Shown here one piece after another: positions 34,825 through 44,166 of a stretch of DNA of 64,000 nucleotides (positions are counted from its first letter, which is position 1; every line of letters starts with the position of its first letter). This DNA comes from Mucilaginibacter sp. JRF (GTDB lineage: Bacteria > Bacteroidota > Bacteroidia > Sphingobacteriales > Sphingobacteriaceae). The position numbers and the translations under genes are program-made. The stretch covers positions 1-64,000 of the forward strand of contig NZ_JADFBY010000010.1 in NCBI RefSeq assembly GCF_015223065.1. Reading direction: 5' to 3'. The notes below the pieces were generated by a model. The model searched no databases. It worked only from the letters and a program-made list of their open reading frames with translations, and was not told where the DNA came from.

Positions 34825-37800
34825 TTATAATGTTATTGATAGAGTTGCACCATATAATCTTGATGGAGGGGTTTGGCCTAATGAAGTCAAACCGATTGCA
34901 TTACTATCTGATCCGGCTGCACTGTACTCAGGATCGGTATAAATGTTGGTTTTAGGAGTCCACAGGAACAGGTTTCTACCTTGAATACTGATACGGGCAC
35001 CTTTGATGTATTTAGTTTTACCTAATAGTGATTTAGGCAGATCATAACCAAGTGATAGCTCTCTTAATTTCCAGAAAGCAGCTGAGTAAACGTAGTTAGT
35101 ACCTACGCTGGTGTTAGTTGGGCCTTCAGTCCAGAAAGCTGTACCACCGCTACGGGTTGTGATATTGTTGTTGGCTACATATTGGCCTGTTGCTTCATCT
35201 AAGTATGATGAGTTTGGAACAACAAATCTTTCGCGGTTAAAGTAAGTAGTTCTGATACCTGAACCAGAGAAGTCAAAGCTACCTGCGCTGTTGTACATGA
35301 AGAAGCTACCACGGTATTCAAACAAACCGGCTAAACGGAAGCCTTTGTATGATATAGCAGCATCTAAACCTAAACGATGTTTTGGCTCAGTGTTACCCAC
35401 GTCAACCAGGTTAGTACCAACTTGTGGCATACCGGTAATGCGGTCAACAACAATTCGGCCTTGATCATCGCGGATGTAATCAATAGCTTTCAACAACGGG
35501 AATGATTTTCCTTCTTCAGCGTATACACCAGCTGCTGAGTATGTACCGATTGATAATATACGCAGGTCATTGCTGATTGAAACAACTTTGTTATTGTTGT
35601 AAGTGTAGTTAGCACCAACTGATACTTCAAAATCTTTTGCACGGTAAGGAACAACTCTGAAGGTAGTCTCAATACCTTCGTTGGTAACTTCACCTGTATT
35701 GGTTAAGTAAGTGCTGTAACCTGTAGCGTTTGATACACCTACCGGTACAGTTTGGTCAGTAGTACTTGATCTGTAATAAGTACCGCTTAATGATAATCTT
35801 GATTTGAACATATCGATATCAAAACCAGCCTCAACTGATTTGGTGATCTCTGGGTTGATGTTCAAAGAAACGATTTGGTTACCAACTGATAAGCTTGGGT
35901 TACCATTGAATGGATAACCGTTACCCTGGAAGAATGTTGGTAATAAAGCATAAGCGCCAAAGTTAGATGCGTTACCTAAGTTAACCTGACCTACTTTAGA
36001 CACACCAACACGTAACTTTAAGCTTTCGATAGTTTTTGACTCCTTTAAGAAAGGAATAGCGTCAGAAGCGATGAAAGATAAGTCGGCAGCTGGATAGAAG
36101 AATGATTGGTTGCTTGGAGCAAGTACTGACCTCCAGTCGTTACGACCAGAAACGTGTAAGTACAAATAATCTCTGAAACCTAAACGAGCATCAGCGTACA
36201 CACCTATTTGACGGGCATGGAAGTTGCTTTCGCCTGCGTTTTGGTTGTTCAGGTTGTTACCCAGGTTAAACAGATCAGGAACGATCAAACCATTGATGTT
36301 AGCGCTTAAGCCTTTGTAGTGGTTATCACGTACGCTTGAACCTAAGATAACATTCAAATTGAAATCTTTAGAGATCTGTTTGATGTATTGCGCCTGGAAC
36401 TCAGGGTTTAATTGAGTGTTGTAGCTTGCACCATCACTAACAGAACCTAATATGTTGTTAAAGTTTGAAGTTAAACCTAACCTGTAATCAGAGTAAGTGA
36501 ATTTGTTAGAGTATGATTTGTTTGATTGGTTTGAAGTTGATATACCAACACGGAACAAGAAAGATAGCTCTTTAATAGGGAACCATTTTAATTGGATGTT
36601 ACCGGTTAAATAATCATTACGGGTTAAGCTACGGTTGTTATCCAAAGCGAAGTATGGATTTTGGTAGTACTCGTTGTAGTAACCGTTAGGGTTAGCGAAC
36701 GGATCTGTTTGCCAATCTGAATATTGCAATAATGGAATTTGAGAAGGTGTTTGTAACACGTTGTCAAATACTGATGAAATTGCACTACTTGTGTTATACC
36801 TGTTTTGGATATAGTTTGCAGTGTAATCAAAAGTAAGGTTATCAAGCAGGTTTCTTTGGCCGTTTAAACGAACAGTGAACCTGTTGTAAGTATCACCCGG
36901 AATAGTAGCTTTTTGAGTAAAGTACTGACCTGATAAGTAGGTAGTGCTTTTGTCGTCACCTGATGAAATACTGAAGTCAGACTGGTTGGTTATACCATTA
37001 TCCCAGAATTTATCTTTATCGTTACGAGGAGAGTATTGAACTGTTTGGATAGAACCATCAACCAATGGTTTACCAATAATTCTCATGCTGCCATCAAAAC
37101 GAGGGCCATATTGCTGGTTTTCGTACGGAGTGTAAGATGGAACATCATCATTACCTGTACCTGAACCGTACTCTTTTTGAATTTTTGGCAAAAAGTTTAC
37201 TTCTTCAATTTGAGTAGTGTTTGAGAATGTTACAGCAGTTGAACCTCTTTTACCTTTTTTGGTAGTGATGATCAACGCACCGTTTGACGCGTCAGAACCA
37301 TACAATGCAGCAGCACCGGCACCGTTCAACACCTGGATGTTTTCGATATCCTCAGGGTTTAAGTTACCTAAGATGCTGGTTGGCACAATAACGTTATCAA
37401 CAACAACCAAAGCCTGGTTATTACCTAATAACGACCTGTTACCACGTAACACCAAACGAATGTTAGGGTTAACACCGCTACTTACCGCGTTAACCTGTAA
37501 ACCGGCAACTTTACCAGTTAAGGCACTGGCTACGTTGAACGCTTTACCCTGAGTTAACTGCTCAGAACGGATAGTGGTTGACTGGTTACCTTGCTCACGA
37601 TTTTTGATCGCAACACCACCCGCAGTTACCACAACTTCGTTAAGTTGGTTAACATCTGATGATAATGAAACATTAAGGGAACCACTTGATGGAACAGCAT
37701 GCTCAATAGTGCCGTAACCAATGAATGAGAATACCAGTGTGTTTCCTGAAGCAGGAACATTTAGCGTGAATTTACCATCGCCACTGGTTTGCGTACCGAT

Positions 37801-37950
37801 CGAGGTACCTTTAACAAGGACCGAAACCCCAGGGATGGGAAGTCCATCTTCCTTTGCAGTCACTGTACCGGTGATCGTCCGGTTTTGCGCAAAGGTCTGC
37901 GTTACGCATAACAACAGAAAGCACAAACTTACGAGTAGAAGTTTTTTCAT
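34825..37950 (-). CDS. SusC/RagA-family TonB-linked outer membrane protein
   Basis: 1041 residues. A signal peptide (1-21) is followed by a carboxypeptidase-D-like domain ('ITGTVTAKEDGLPIPGVSVL', about 25-100), the TonB-box-like 'NEVVVTAGG', a plug domain to about 230 ('ALVVVDNVIVPTSILGNLNP') and a 22-stranded barrel ending in an aromatic-rich C-terminal strand ('SRLYGATLSITL'). It imports nutrient across the outer membrane with SusD. It is the first gene of a three-gene operon with susD and a DUF1735 gene. Confidence 0.95.
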   Translation of the reverse strand: MKKLLLVSLCFLLLCVTQTFAQNRTITGTVTAKEDGLPIPGVSVLVKGTSIGTQTSGDGKFTLNVPASGNTLVFSFIGYGTIEHAVPSSGSLNVSLSSDVNQLNEVVVTAGGVAIKNREQGNQSTTIRSEQLTQGKAFNVASALTGKVAGLQVNAVSSGVNPNIRLVLRGNRSLLGNNQALVVVDNVIVPTSILGNLNPEDIENIQVLNGAGAAALYGSDASNGALIITTKKGKRGSTAVTFSNTTQIEEVNFLPKIQKEYGSGTGNDDVPSYTPYENQQYGPRFDGSMRIIGKPLVDGSIQTVQYSPRNDKDKFWDNGITNQSDFSISSGDDKSTTYLSGQYFTQKATIPGDTYNRFTVRLNGQRNLLDNLTFDYTANYIQNRYNTSSAISSVFDNVLQTPSQIPLLQYSDWQTDPFANPNGYYNEYYQNPYFALDNNRSLTRNDYLTGNIQLKWFPIKELSFLFRVGISTSNQSNKSYSNKFTYSDYRLGLTSNFNNILGSVSDGASYNTQLNPEFQAQYIKQISKDFNLNVILGSSVRDNHYKGLSANINGLIVPDLFNLGNNLNNQNAGESNFHARQIGVYADARLGFRDYLYLHVSGRNDWRSVLAPSNQSFFYPAADLSFIASDAIPFLKESKTIESLKLRVGVSKVGQVNLGNASNFGAYALLPTFFQGNGYPFNGNPSLSVGNQIVSLNINPEITKSVEAGFDIDMFKSRLSLSGTYYRSSTTDQTVPVGVSNATGYSTYLTNTGEVTNEGIETTFRVVPYRAKDFEVSVGANYTYNNNKVVSISNDLRILSIGTYSAAGVYAEEGKSFPLLKAIDYIRDDQGRIVVDRITGMPQVGTNLVDVGNTEPKHRLGLDAAISYKGFRLAGLFEYRGSFFMYNSAGSFDFSGSGIRTTYFNRERFVVPNSSYLDEATGQYVANNNITTRSGGTAFWTEGPTNTSVGTNYVYSAAFWKLRELSLGYDLPKSLLGKTKYIKGARISIQGRNLFLWTPKTNIYTDPEYSAAGSDSNAIGLTSLGQTPPSRLYGATLSITL

Positions 37951-37989
37951 TTCGTTAATAAATAAGATCAGTTAATAGTTAATTGAACA

Positions 37990-38021
37990 TAAAAGTAATG
38001 TTACATTATTAAAAAGTCAAA
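37990..38021 (-). promoter_or_regulatory. Candidate promoter of the SusCD operon
   Basis: On the minus strand TTTG (38021-38018) is followed, 20 bases on, by TACTTTTA (37997-37990), one mismatch from the -7 consensus TAnnTTTG with ideal spacing. The predicted start lies about 35 bases before the susC ATG. Confidence 0.5.
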
Positions 38022-38093
38022 TTTTATGTTAAAAAAAGTTAAAAAACTTCCAGCTAAATGCTTTTTAATAAAAAAATGAAAAAATACAGTACT

Positions 38094-38111
38094 ATGTATT
38101 GCATAATACAT
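38094..38111. promoter_or_regulatory. Palindromic PadR operator candidate
   Basis: ATGTATT-GCAT-AATACAT is an 18-base inverted repeat with 7-base arms. Many PadR proteins bind ATGT...ACAT palindromes and repress their own gene. It lies just upstream of padR and overlaps the position expected for the -33 element. Confidence 0.6.
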
Positions 38112-38122
38112 TCTTAAACATA

Positions 38123-38130
38123 TATCTTTG
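38123..38130 (+). promoter_or_regulatory. Candidate -7 element of the padR-pspC operon
   Basis: TATCTTTG fits TAnnTTTG exactly. The start of transcription would fall within a few bases of the padR ATG at 38135, suggesting a leaderless message. The -33 position falls in the palindrome at 38094-38111. Confidence 0.5.
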
Positions 38131-38134
38131 TATT

Positions 38135-38467
38135 ATGATTGTTGAAAATACCCAAACCCAAATGAGGAAAGGCATACTGGAGTACTGCATTCTTTCCATT
38201 ATTGCCAAGGGTGAAACATATGCCTCAGACATCATTGCCGAATTAAAAAAAGCGCAACTGCTTGTTGTTGAGGGAACTTTGTACCCCTTGCTAACCCGTT
38301 TAAAAAACAATGGCCTGCTTAGTTATAACTGGGTCGAATCCACGTCGGGGCCACCGCGCAAGTACTACGTCCTGTCTGACGAAGGACGAAAAGTGCTTGA
38401 GCAGCTCGATAAAACCTGGCAGGAACTGGAATTTGCCGTACGTACCGCCATTGGCGAGCGTAAGTAA
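38135..38467 (+). CDS. PadR-family transcriptional regulator
   Basis: 110 residues from the ATG at 38135; an in-frame start at 38099 is rejected because it would lie inside the operator and before the promoter. A winged helix covers residues 10-80 with landmarks 'MRKGILEYCIL', 'YASDIIAELKKAQLLVVEG', 'TLYPLLTRLKNNGLL' and 'GPPRKYYVLSDEG'. PadR proteins usually repress a neighbouring membrane-stress or transport operon. A PspC-domain gene follows 33 bases on, the common Bacteroidota padR-pspC pair, and a palindrome upstream suggests autoregulation. Confidence 0.92.
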   Translation: MIVENTQTQMRKGILEYCILSIIAKGETYASDIIAELKKAQLLVVEGTLYPLLTRLKNNGLLSYNWVESTSGPPRKYYVLSDEGRKVLEQLDKTWQELEFAVRTAIGERK

Positions 38468-38500
38468 CCTATCCCCCAATCACCCTAAAAAATAATGATC

Positions 38501-40177
38501 ATGAACAAAACCATTATAATAAACATCAACGGCACCGTGTTCCATATCGAGGAAGATGCCTACGAGATATTAAAAAATTACATGACTGATGTTAAGCGTC
38601 ACTTCATGCACTCGGCTGATAGCCTTGAAATAACCACCGATATTGAGAATCGTATTGCCGAAATGCTGACCGAAATACTGGCCCGCGACAGTAAGCAGGC
38701 GCTTGTTGAGGCCGACATACAATTTGTAGTTAACCAAATGGGCCGCGTTGAGGATTTTGCCAGCGCCGATGAGGATGGCGAACCAACCCAACCCTTCTTT
38801 ACTGAAACCAAGAATGCCAGCCGCAAACTTTTCCGCGACCCGGATGAGCGGGTTATTGGCGGCGTATGCTCAGGCATTGCCAGTTACTTTGATGTACGTT
38901 CGGTTTGGATAAGGTTGGCATTTTTGATAGCCGTATTACTGTTCGGTACAGGTTTTATGCTGTATGTTATTTTATGGCTGGTAGTGCCCAAAGCCATTAC
39001 CCGTGCCGACCGCATGGCCATGAAAGGCGAAAAGCTGAACCTGCAAGGCTTTAAACGCAATTTTGAGGAAGAAATGACCGGACTTAAGGACAGCATGAGC
39101 AACTTTAGCCACGAGGCTCGCCCGTTTATTTACCGTGTACGTGACTTTGCCGGCGATTTTTTCACACACTTAGGTTCATTCTTCCGCACTTCGGGCAAGT
39201 TTGTCATGAAAGCGCTCGGTATAATACTGGTTATCTGTTCGTTTTTAACCATAATTGGTCTGGCCGTAGTTATCATAGCGTTTTTAGCTTATGGCAACAT
39301 GGGTATATACAATTGGTTCCCTTTCAATATTGTTAATTATCAGGCCAATGTTATCTTCCTGATATGTGGATTTTTATTGGTGGGTATTCCTTTACTTACA
39401 ATCATATTGTTGGCTGTAACCCTGCTGTTCAAAAACTTCAGCTTTAACCGCGCTACAGGCTTTACACTTTTGGCTATATGGTTAACATCGGTATTTGTGG
39501 TGATCTATTACTCGGCCCAGGCCACTGCCGACTTTAGATACGAGGCAAGCTTTCGCAAAACGGTTAACATCAAACCAATAAAAAACAACACATACTATTT
39601 AAAGCTTAATGATATTAAATACCTGACCGAGGAAGATAGCGCAAGGCTTAACATCAAGGAGCGCTTTAAGGGTTTAACCTTAGTAGAATCTGAATACAAC
39701 CATGATTTTGACGGACCAGGCCGGAACGTGTACATCACCATTGAAAAAAGCGATGTAGCAACGCCCGTGCTTGTTGAAAGGTTTAGCGCACGCGGCAAAA
39801 CTTACGAAGAAGCCCTGATCAATGCCCGTGCTACAAGCTATCAGTTTTTTCAGCAGGACTCGGTACTTAACTTTTCGCCAAAACTGGAACGCCAGCAAGG
39901 AGCCTTATGGCGCGCGCAGGATCTGCACATCACACTAAAAGTGCCGGTTAATGCCGAGGTAGTTGTTGATGAGGAGCTATACAGATATGCTAATGATATT
40001 GATATATGGGGATGCAGAACCATGAACGGACAGGACAGCGGTTCTCCAACAACCTTCGTTATGACGGCTGATGGCTTACAATGCAAGGTAACCACCCCGC
40101 CTGCCCCCGAAAACCTACCAACTTCTGATACTGCTGTAATAGCCAAAGACACCGTTATCACCACCATAAAAAAATGA
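38501..40177 (+). CDS. PspC-domain membrane protein
   Basis: 558 residues. An N-terminal cytoplasmic domain (1-95; 'TIIININGTVFHIEEDAYEI') is followed by a PspC domain near 105-165 ('DERVIGGVCSGIASYFDV', then a helix ending 'LYVILWLVVPKA'), three more membrane helices at about 235-265, 280-310 and 320-345, and a C-terminal beta-rich extracytoplasmic domain of about 190 residues. PspC proteins respond to envelope stress. The start at 38501 is chosen over an ATG two codons upstream (38495). It overlaps the next small gene by four bases. Confidence 0.88.
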   Translation: MNKTIIININGTVFHIEEDAYEILKNYMTDVKRHFMHSADSLEITTDIENRIAEMLTEILARDSKQALVEADIQFVVNQMGRVEDFASADEDGEPTQPFFTETKNASRKLFRDPDERVIGGVCSGIASYFDVRSVWIRLAFLIAVLLFGTGFMLYVILWLVVPKAITRADRMAMKGEKLNLQGFKRNFEEEMTGLKDSMSNFSHEARPFIYRVRDFAGDFFTHLGSFFRTSGKFVMKALGIILVICSFLTIIGLAVVIIAFLAYGNMGIYNWFPFNIVNYQANVIFLICGFLLVGIPLLTIILLAVTLLFKNFSFNRATGFTLLAIWLTSVFVVIYYSAQATADFRYEASFRKTVNIKPIKNNTYYLKLNDIKYLTEEDSARLNIKERFKGLTLVESEYNHDFDGPGRNVYITIEKSDVATPVLVERFSARGKTYEEALINARATSYQFFQQDSVLNFSPKLERQQGALWRAQDLHITLKVPVNAEVVVDEELYRYANDIDIWGCRTMNGQDSGSPTTFVMTADGLQCKVTTPPAPENLPTSDTAVIAKDTVITTIKK

Positions 40178-40380
40178 AAGCCCTGATAAAATATATAAGC
40201 CTGCTGTTATTCAGCGGGCTTATTATTCTGCTTTACTTTTACTACCTGCCTGAGAGAAACAACGCTATCGGCACCCATGCCATTAGCGATATCACCAACC
40301 AGCCTCACCTTGAAAAGGCACATACCTACCTGCATAAAATTGCCGCCGAATTATTCCCGGTTATTAAAAAGTTTGATTAG
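40174..40380 (+). CDS. Small single-pass membrane protein
   Basis: 68 residues with one N-terminal membrane helix (residues 8-27, 'SLLLFSGLIILLYFYYL') and a short charged extracytoplasmic tail. No family is recognised. It overlaps the pspC gene by ATGA, so it is translationally coupled and probably part of the same envelope-stress unit. The 126 bases after it hold nothing I can identify. Confidence 0.65.
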   Translation: MKALIKYISLLLFSGLIILLYFYYLPERNNAIGTHAISDITNQPHLEKAHTYLHKIAAELFPVIKKFD

Positions 40381-40506
40381 GGTGTAACCAAGGGGTATGT
40401 TTTTGCATCTTATAGAAAAAACAGATGCCTGTTTTGTTTAGCACCATCTGACGCGGTTTAGCTGAAACCGCAAAGCCAGAATTTTTAACTAAAACACTTA
40501 AAAAAC

Positions 40507-43008
40507 ATGAAAATGCTTTTACAGGAAAAGTATTGCCCTAACTTTTATACCTATATTATATATATACGTTCGCTTATTTTAAAATTTTCGGCAATCACCA
40601 CACTATTTGCATGTATATATACTACTGCAAACGCGCAAACCTTTACTAAAATATCCGGATCGGTATTAAACGAGGGTGGCAAGCCTATGGAATTTGCCAC
40701 ATTAAGCCTTTTACGAGTAAAAGATTCGAGTATTGTTAAAGGAACAATGGCCGACGCTAACGGAAAATACATTTTTGACAAGATTGCAGCGGGCGATTAT
40801 ATTGTTGCCGCCACTACTATGGGCTATCAAAAAACGCATAGCGCCAAATTTACGGCCGGTGCGCAAGCGGTAAATTTACCGGCTATAGCCATGCAGCCAT
40901 CAAGCCAAAACCTGAAAACAGTGAACATTACCGCCGCCAAACCATTGGTTGAGCGCAAGGCCGACCGCCTGGTGATGAACGTGGAGAACAGTATTGTTGC
41001 CACCGGCAACAGCGCGTTAGAAGTTTTAGAACGTGCGCCGGGAGTAACTGTTGATAAGGACGACAACATTAGCCTGCAAGGCAAGGCCGGTGTTACGGTG
41101 ATGATCAATGATAAACTGACCTACCTATCGTCAACCCAATTGGCTAACCTGTTGCGTTCAACTGATGGCAGTACCATTCAATCTATCGAGTTGATCACCA
41201 ACCCATCATCAAAGTACGATGCGGCGGGCAATTCAGGTATCATCAACATCAAACTGAAAAAGAACAAACAATCGGGCTTTAATGGCTCCTTGACCGCGGG
41301 TGCGGGTTATGGCCTCAACTTCAGGAATAACAGCAGCCTGAATATGAATGTAAAGGAGGGTGACTGGAACTTTTTCGGTTCGTTTAGTCGTGGCGATATA
41401 AAGCGGGAGAATAATATGAACATACGCCGCAGTGTAACCAACAGTACTGATGTTACCTACTTTAATCAGCTTACTGAATTTGTTAACCAGGTACATTTTA
41501 ACAATTACCGTTTTGGCGCTGATTACAACACCTCAAAGCGTAACGTGTTAGGTTTTATTGTGAGCGGAGATCACTCAAGTGGCTTTGATGACAACAGCAA
41601 CCTCACCAACATTGGCCCATCATACAACCAGGTGGATAGTATGCAGAATACGCCATCAACCATTGATCAAACTTACCGCAACATTGCCTTTAACCTGAAT
41701 GATAAGTTTGACATTGATACCCTTGGCCAAAGCATAAGCGTTGATGTGGACCACTCACGTTTCAGGAACAACAGCGTAGGTTACTATAATACCCAGTTTT
41801 TACTGCCTGATGGCACCAGTTACAGAAACCCGTTGCTGATAGCTAACATCACTCCATCAAAAATCACTATCAACACACAAAAGGTTGATTATGTGAAGCC
41901 GCTTAACAAAACCCTTAAACTGGAGCTGGGCGCAAAGTTCAGTTTTGTTAAAACGGATAACGATCTGCAAGCTAAGCTTGATTCGACCGGTACCGGATTG
42001 GTTGACGACCCCAACCGTACCAACCACTTTATATATGATGAAAAAATAAAGGCCGGTTATTTTAACCTGAGCAAGGAGTTCAAGACCACATCGGTACAAT
42101 TGGGTTTACGTGCCGAGCATACCAAATCAAAAGGCGATTTGATAACTACCAATAATGTGGTTGAACGTAGTTACCTTAACTTTTTCCCTACGTTGTTTGT
42201 GAACCAAAAACTGGGTAAAAAACACGAGTTAGGCTTTAACTACAGTCGCCGTATTGACCGCCCGAGCTATGAGGATCTGAATCCGTTTGTTTATTACCTG
42301 GATCAATTCACTTACTCGCAAGGCAACCCATTTTTAAAACCACAATACACCAACTCGTTTGAACTGAACTATACTTATAATAAAACCATTAACCTGAGCT
42401 TAAACTATAGCCATACCAGCGATGTATTTACCGAGGTTATTTTAACTGATACCGCCCGCAAGGTTACCTATCAAACCAACCTCAACTTTAACTCGCAGGA
42501 TTCGTACTCGTTGAACCTGAACACCCCTTTCACCTTTTGGAAATGGTGGACAGGTAACTTAACCTTTACCGGTTTTTACAACAACTTTAAAGCGAATGAC
42601 CTATTAGGCGGTAACCTGAACAAGGGCCGTGCATCATTCTTCTTTAAAACCACGCATAATTTTTTATTGCCAAAGGAGATCAAGGCCGAGATAGTGACCT
42701 TTTACCAATCAACCGTAAGCTATGGTATATATAATATTAAGCCGCAGTACTCAATCGACTTAGGTTTTAGTCGTTCATTCCTGAACAAAAAACTGAATGT
42801 GAAGCTGGCCGTGAGTGATGTATTTTGGATGCGCCGCAACAACATTACCGCCAACTACCAAACGGTTGATCTGGATATTCGCCAAAAACGCGAAACCCGC
42901 ATTGCCCGCGTTAACCTGACCTACAATTTTGGCAACACTAAAATTAAAAGCCGCGACCGCCAAACCGGCGCCGACGCTGAAAGCAACAGGGTTAAATCGA
43001 GGAATTGA
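40507..43008 (+). CDS. Outer membrane beta-barrel protein, TonB-receptor-like
   Basis: 833 residues. A long N-region with a signal peptide ending near residue 43 ('CIYTTANAQ') leads into a carboxypeptidase-regulatory-like domain (50-130), a plug-like domain ('ALEVLERAPGVTVDKDDN', 'VTVMINDKLTYLSSTQLANL') and a barrel of the OMP_b-brl_3 type. It resembles TonB-dependent receptors used for peptides or siderophore-like ligands but belongs to the shorter 'outer membrane beta-barrel family' group with a degenerate TonB box. The substrate is unknown. It is a stand-alone gene. Confidence 0.85.
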   Translation: MKMLLQEKYCPNFYTYIIYIRSLILKFSAITTLFACIYTTANAQTFTKISGSVLNEGGKPMEFATLSLLRVKDSSIVKGTMADANGKYIFDKIAAGDYIVAATTMGYQKTHSAKFTAGAQAVNLPAIAMQPSSQNLKTVNITAAKPLVERKADRLVMNVENSIVATGNSALEVLERAPGVTVDKDDNISLQGKAGVTVMINDKLTYLSSTQLANLLRSTDGSTIQSIELITNPSSKYDAAGNSGIINIKLKKNKQSGFNGSLTAGAGYGLNFRNNSSLNMNVKEGDWNFFGSFSRGDIKRENNMNIRRSVTNSTDVTYFNQLTEFVNQVHFNNYRFGADYNTSKRNVLGFIVSGDHSSGFDDNSNLTNIGPSYNQVDSMQNTPSTIDQTYRNIAFNLNDKFDIDTLGQSISVDVDHSRFRNNSVGYYNTQFLLPDGTSYRNPLLIANITPSKITINTQKVDYVKPLNKTLKLELGAKFSFVKTDNDLQAKLDSTGTGLVDDPNRTNHFIYDEKIKAGYFNLSKEFKTTSVQLGLRAEHTKSKGDLITTNNVVERSYLNFFPTLFVNQKLGKKHELGFNYSRRIDRPSYEDLNPFVYYLDQFTYSQGNPFLKPQYTNSFELNYTYNKTINLSLNYSHTSDVFTEVILTDTARKVTYQTNLNFNSQDSYSLNLNTPFTFWKWWTGNLTFTGFYNNFKANDLLGGNLNKGRASFFFKTTHNFLLPKEIKAEIVTFYQSTVSYGIYNIKPQYSIDLGFSRSFLNKKLNVKLAVSDVFWMRRNNITANYQTVDLDIRQKRETRIARVNLTYNFGNTKIKSRDRQTGADAESNRVKSRN

Positions 43009-43040
43009 TAGGTTCTTTTACTATTGTGATGTACCGCATT

Positions 43041-43113
43041 GTCATGCTGAGCTTGTCGAAGCACTCGCCGCTTGTTTAGGCCCACGCTCTCCCTTCGACA
43101 GGCTCAGGGTGAC
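43041..43113. repeat. Intergenic palindromic repeat, type 1
   Basis: The left arm GTCATGCTGAGCTTGTCGAAG pairs imperfectly with the right arm CTTCGACAGGCTCAGGGTGAC over a 31-base loop. Near-identical palindromes are dispersed in Bacteroidota genomes, where they can form a transcript hairpin. Only one copy is seen here. Confidence 0.75.
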
Positions 43114-43143
43114 ATGGCCTACGCTACCTTTTTATATAATATT

Positions 43144-43221
43144 GTCATTTCGACAACGGAGAAATCTGCACGCGTTCATAGTAAAGCGACAGATTTCTCC
43201 TCGTTCCTCGTTCGAAATGAC
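43144..43221. repeat. Intergenic palindromic repeat, type 2
   Basis: GTCATTTCGA...GGAGAAATCTG pairs with CAGATTTCTCC...TCGAAATGAC, again an imperfect long hairpin. It is a different family from the repeat 30 bases upstream. Both sit directly after the outer-membrane barrel gene. Confidence 0.75.
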
Positions 43222-43248
43222 AAGAATTTTAAAGCGATATTAAAGTCC

Positions 43249-43268
43249 TCCCCCTCGGGGAGGATTAT
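43249..43268. repeat. Short GC-rich hairpin repeat
   Basis: TCCTCCCC and GGGGAGGA form a compact stem around CTC. It is the third palindrome in 230 bases and may act as a terminator for the upstream gene, although no T-run follows. Confidence 0.5.
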
Positions 43269-43332
43269 TCGCTAATAATTGTTTTTCTATTGGTGCTCAT
43301 GAGGGCTTCGCCGTTTAGGAGGGGTTGACGGG

Positions 43333-44100
43333 TTAAAACTCCAGATCCAACAACACCGGGCAATGATCTGAATGCCTTGCTTCTGATAGTATAGCCGCGC
43401 GGCGGATGTGTGGCTCCAACGCTGAGGTGGCCATGTTGTAATCAATACGCCAACCCAGGTTTTTGGCGCGGGCATTAGCGCGGAAACTCCACCAGGTATA
43501 GTTATGCGGTTCCTGGTTCAGGTGCCTGAAGGTGTCAATAAAGCCGGAGTTAATAAAGTTCTCCATCCAATCGCGCTCGGTTGGTAAAAAACCGGACGAG
43601 TTGGCGTTTGATTTGGGGTTGTGAATATCTATCGCTCTGTGGCAAATATTATAATCGCCGCAAACTACAAGCTTAGGGTAGGTTTGCTTTAACTGTTGCA
43701 GGTAAGCACCAAACTCATCCAAAAAACGGAACTTAAAATCCTGACGCTCGTCACCGCTTGAACCTGATGGAAAGTACACACTCATTACCGATACATCCTC
43801 AAAATCAACACGTATGTTGCGGCCTTCGCGGTCAAAATCGGCAATACCGCAGCCGTACTCCACATGCTTGGGTATTTGTTTGGTAAATATGGCCGTACCG
43901 CTATACCCCTTTTTCTCGGCCGGGTACCAGTAGTGCTGGTAGCCCATTTCCTCAACCAATAGCAGATCGGTCAACACATCGGGCGTAGCCTTTATTTCCT
44001 GCAAACAAATCACATCGGCATCAGTAGCCTTTAGCCATTCCAGCCAGTTTTTGCTGATGGCCGAGCGTATGCCGTTAACGTTATAAGTAATTATCTTCAT
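43333..44100 (-). CDS. xth: Exodeoxyribonuclease III
   Basis: 255 residues from the ATG at 44100 ('MKIITYNVNGIRSAI'); an upstream start at 44115 adds five residues and is less likely. The endonuclease/exonuclease/phosphatase fold shows Asn in 'YNVNGIRS', Glu in 'ICLQEIKA', Asp/Asn in 'VVCGDYNICH', and the closing Asp/His in 'SDHCPVL'. It repairs abasic sites in DNA. Length and motifs are typical. Confidence 0.94.
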   Translation of the reverse strand: MKIITYNVNGIRSAISKNWLEWLKATDADVICLQEIKATPDVLTDLLLVEEMGYQHYWYPAEKKGYSGTAIFTKQIPKHVEYGCGIADFDREGRNIRVDFEDVSVMSVYFPSGSSGDERQDFKFRFLDEFGAYLQQLKQTYPKLVVCGDYNICHRAIDIHNPKSNANSSGFLPTERDWMENFINSGFIDTFRHLNQEPHNYTWWSFRANARAKNLGWRIDYNMATSALEPHIRRAAILSEARHSDHCPVLLDLEF

Positions 44101-44142
44101 ATATAATCGCCGCATCGGCGGTAGTAATGTAAATTGTAAGGC

Positions 44143-44166
44143 AAGTCCCCTTCAGGGGATTTAGGG
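44143..44166. repeat. Short palindromic intergenic repeat, type 3
   Basis: AAGTCCCCTTCAGGGGATTT is a compact palindrome followed by AGGGGC, found between the divergent-looking xth start and the cyclophilin stop. It is of a kind often seen at gene ends in this group and may act as a terminator-like hairpin. Confidence 0.6.

Noticed and set aside
42929..43275. Plus-strand open frames running out of the outer-membrane barrel gene
   Set aside because: They are made of the palindromic intergenic repeats and do not look like protein.
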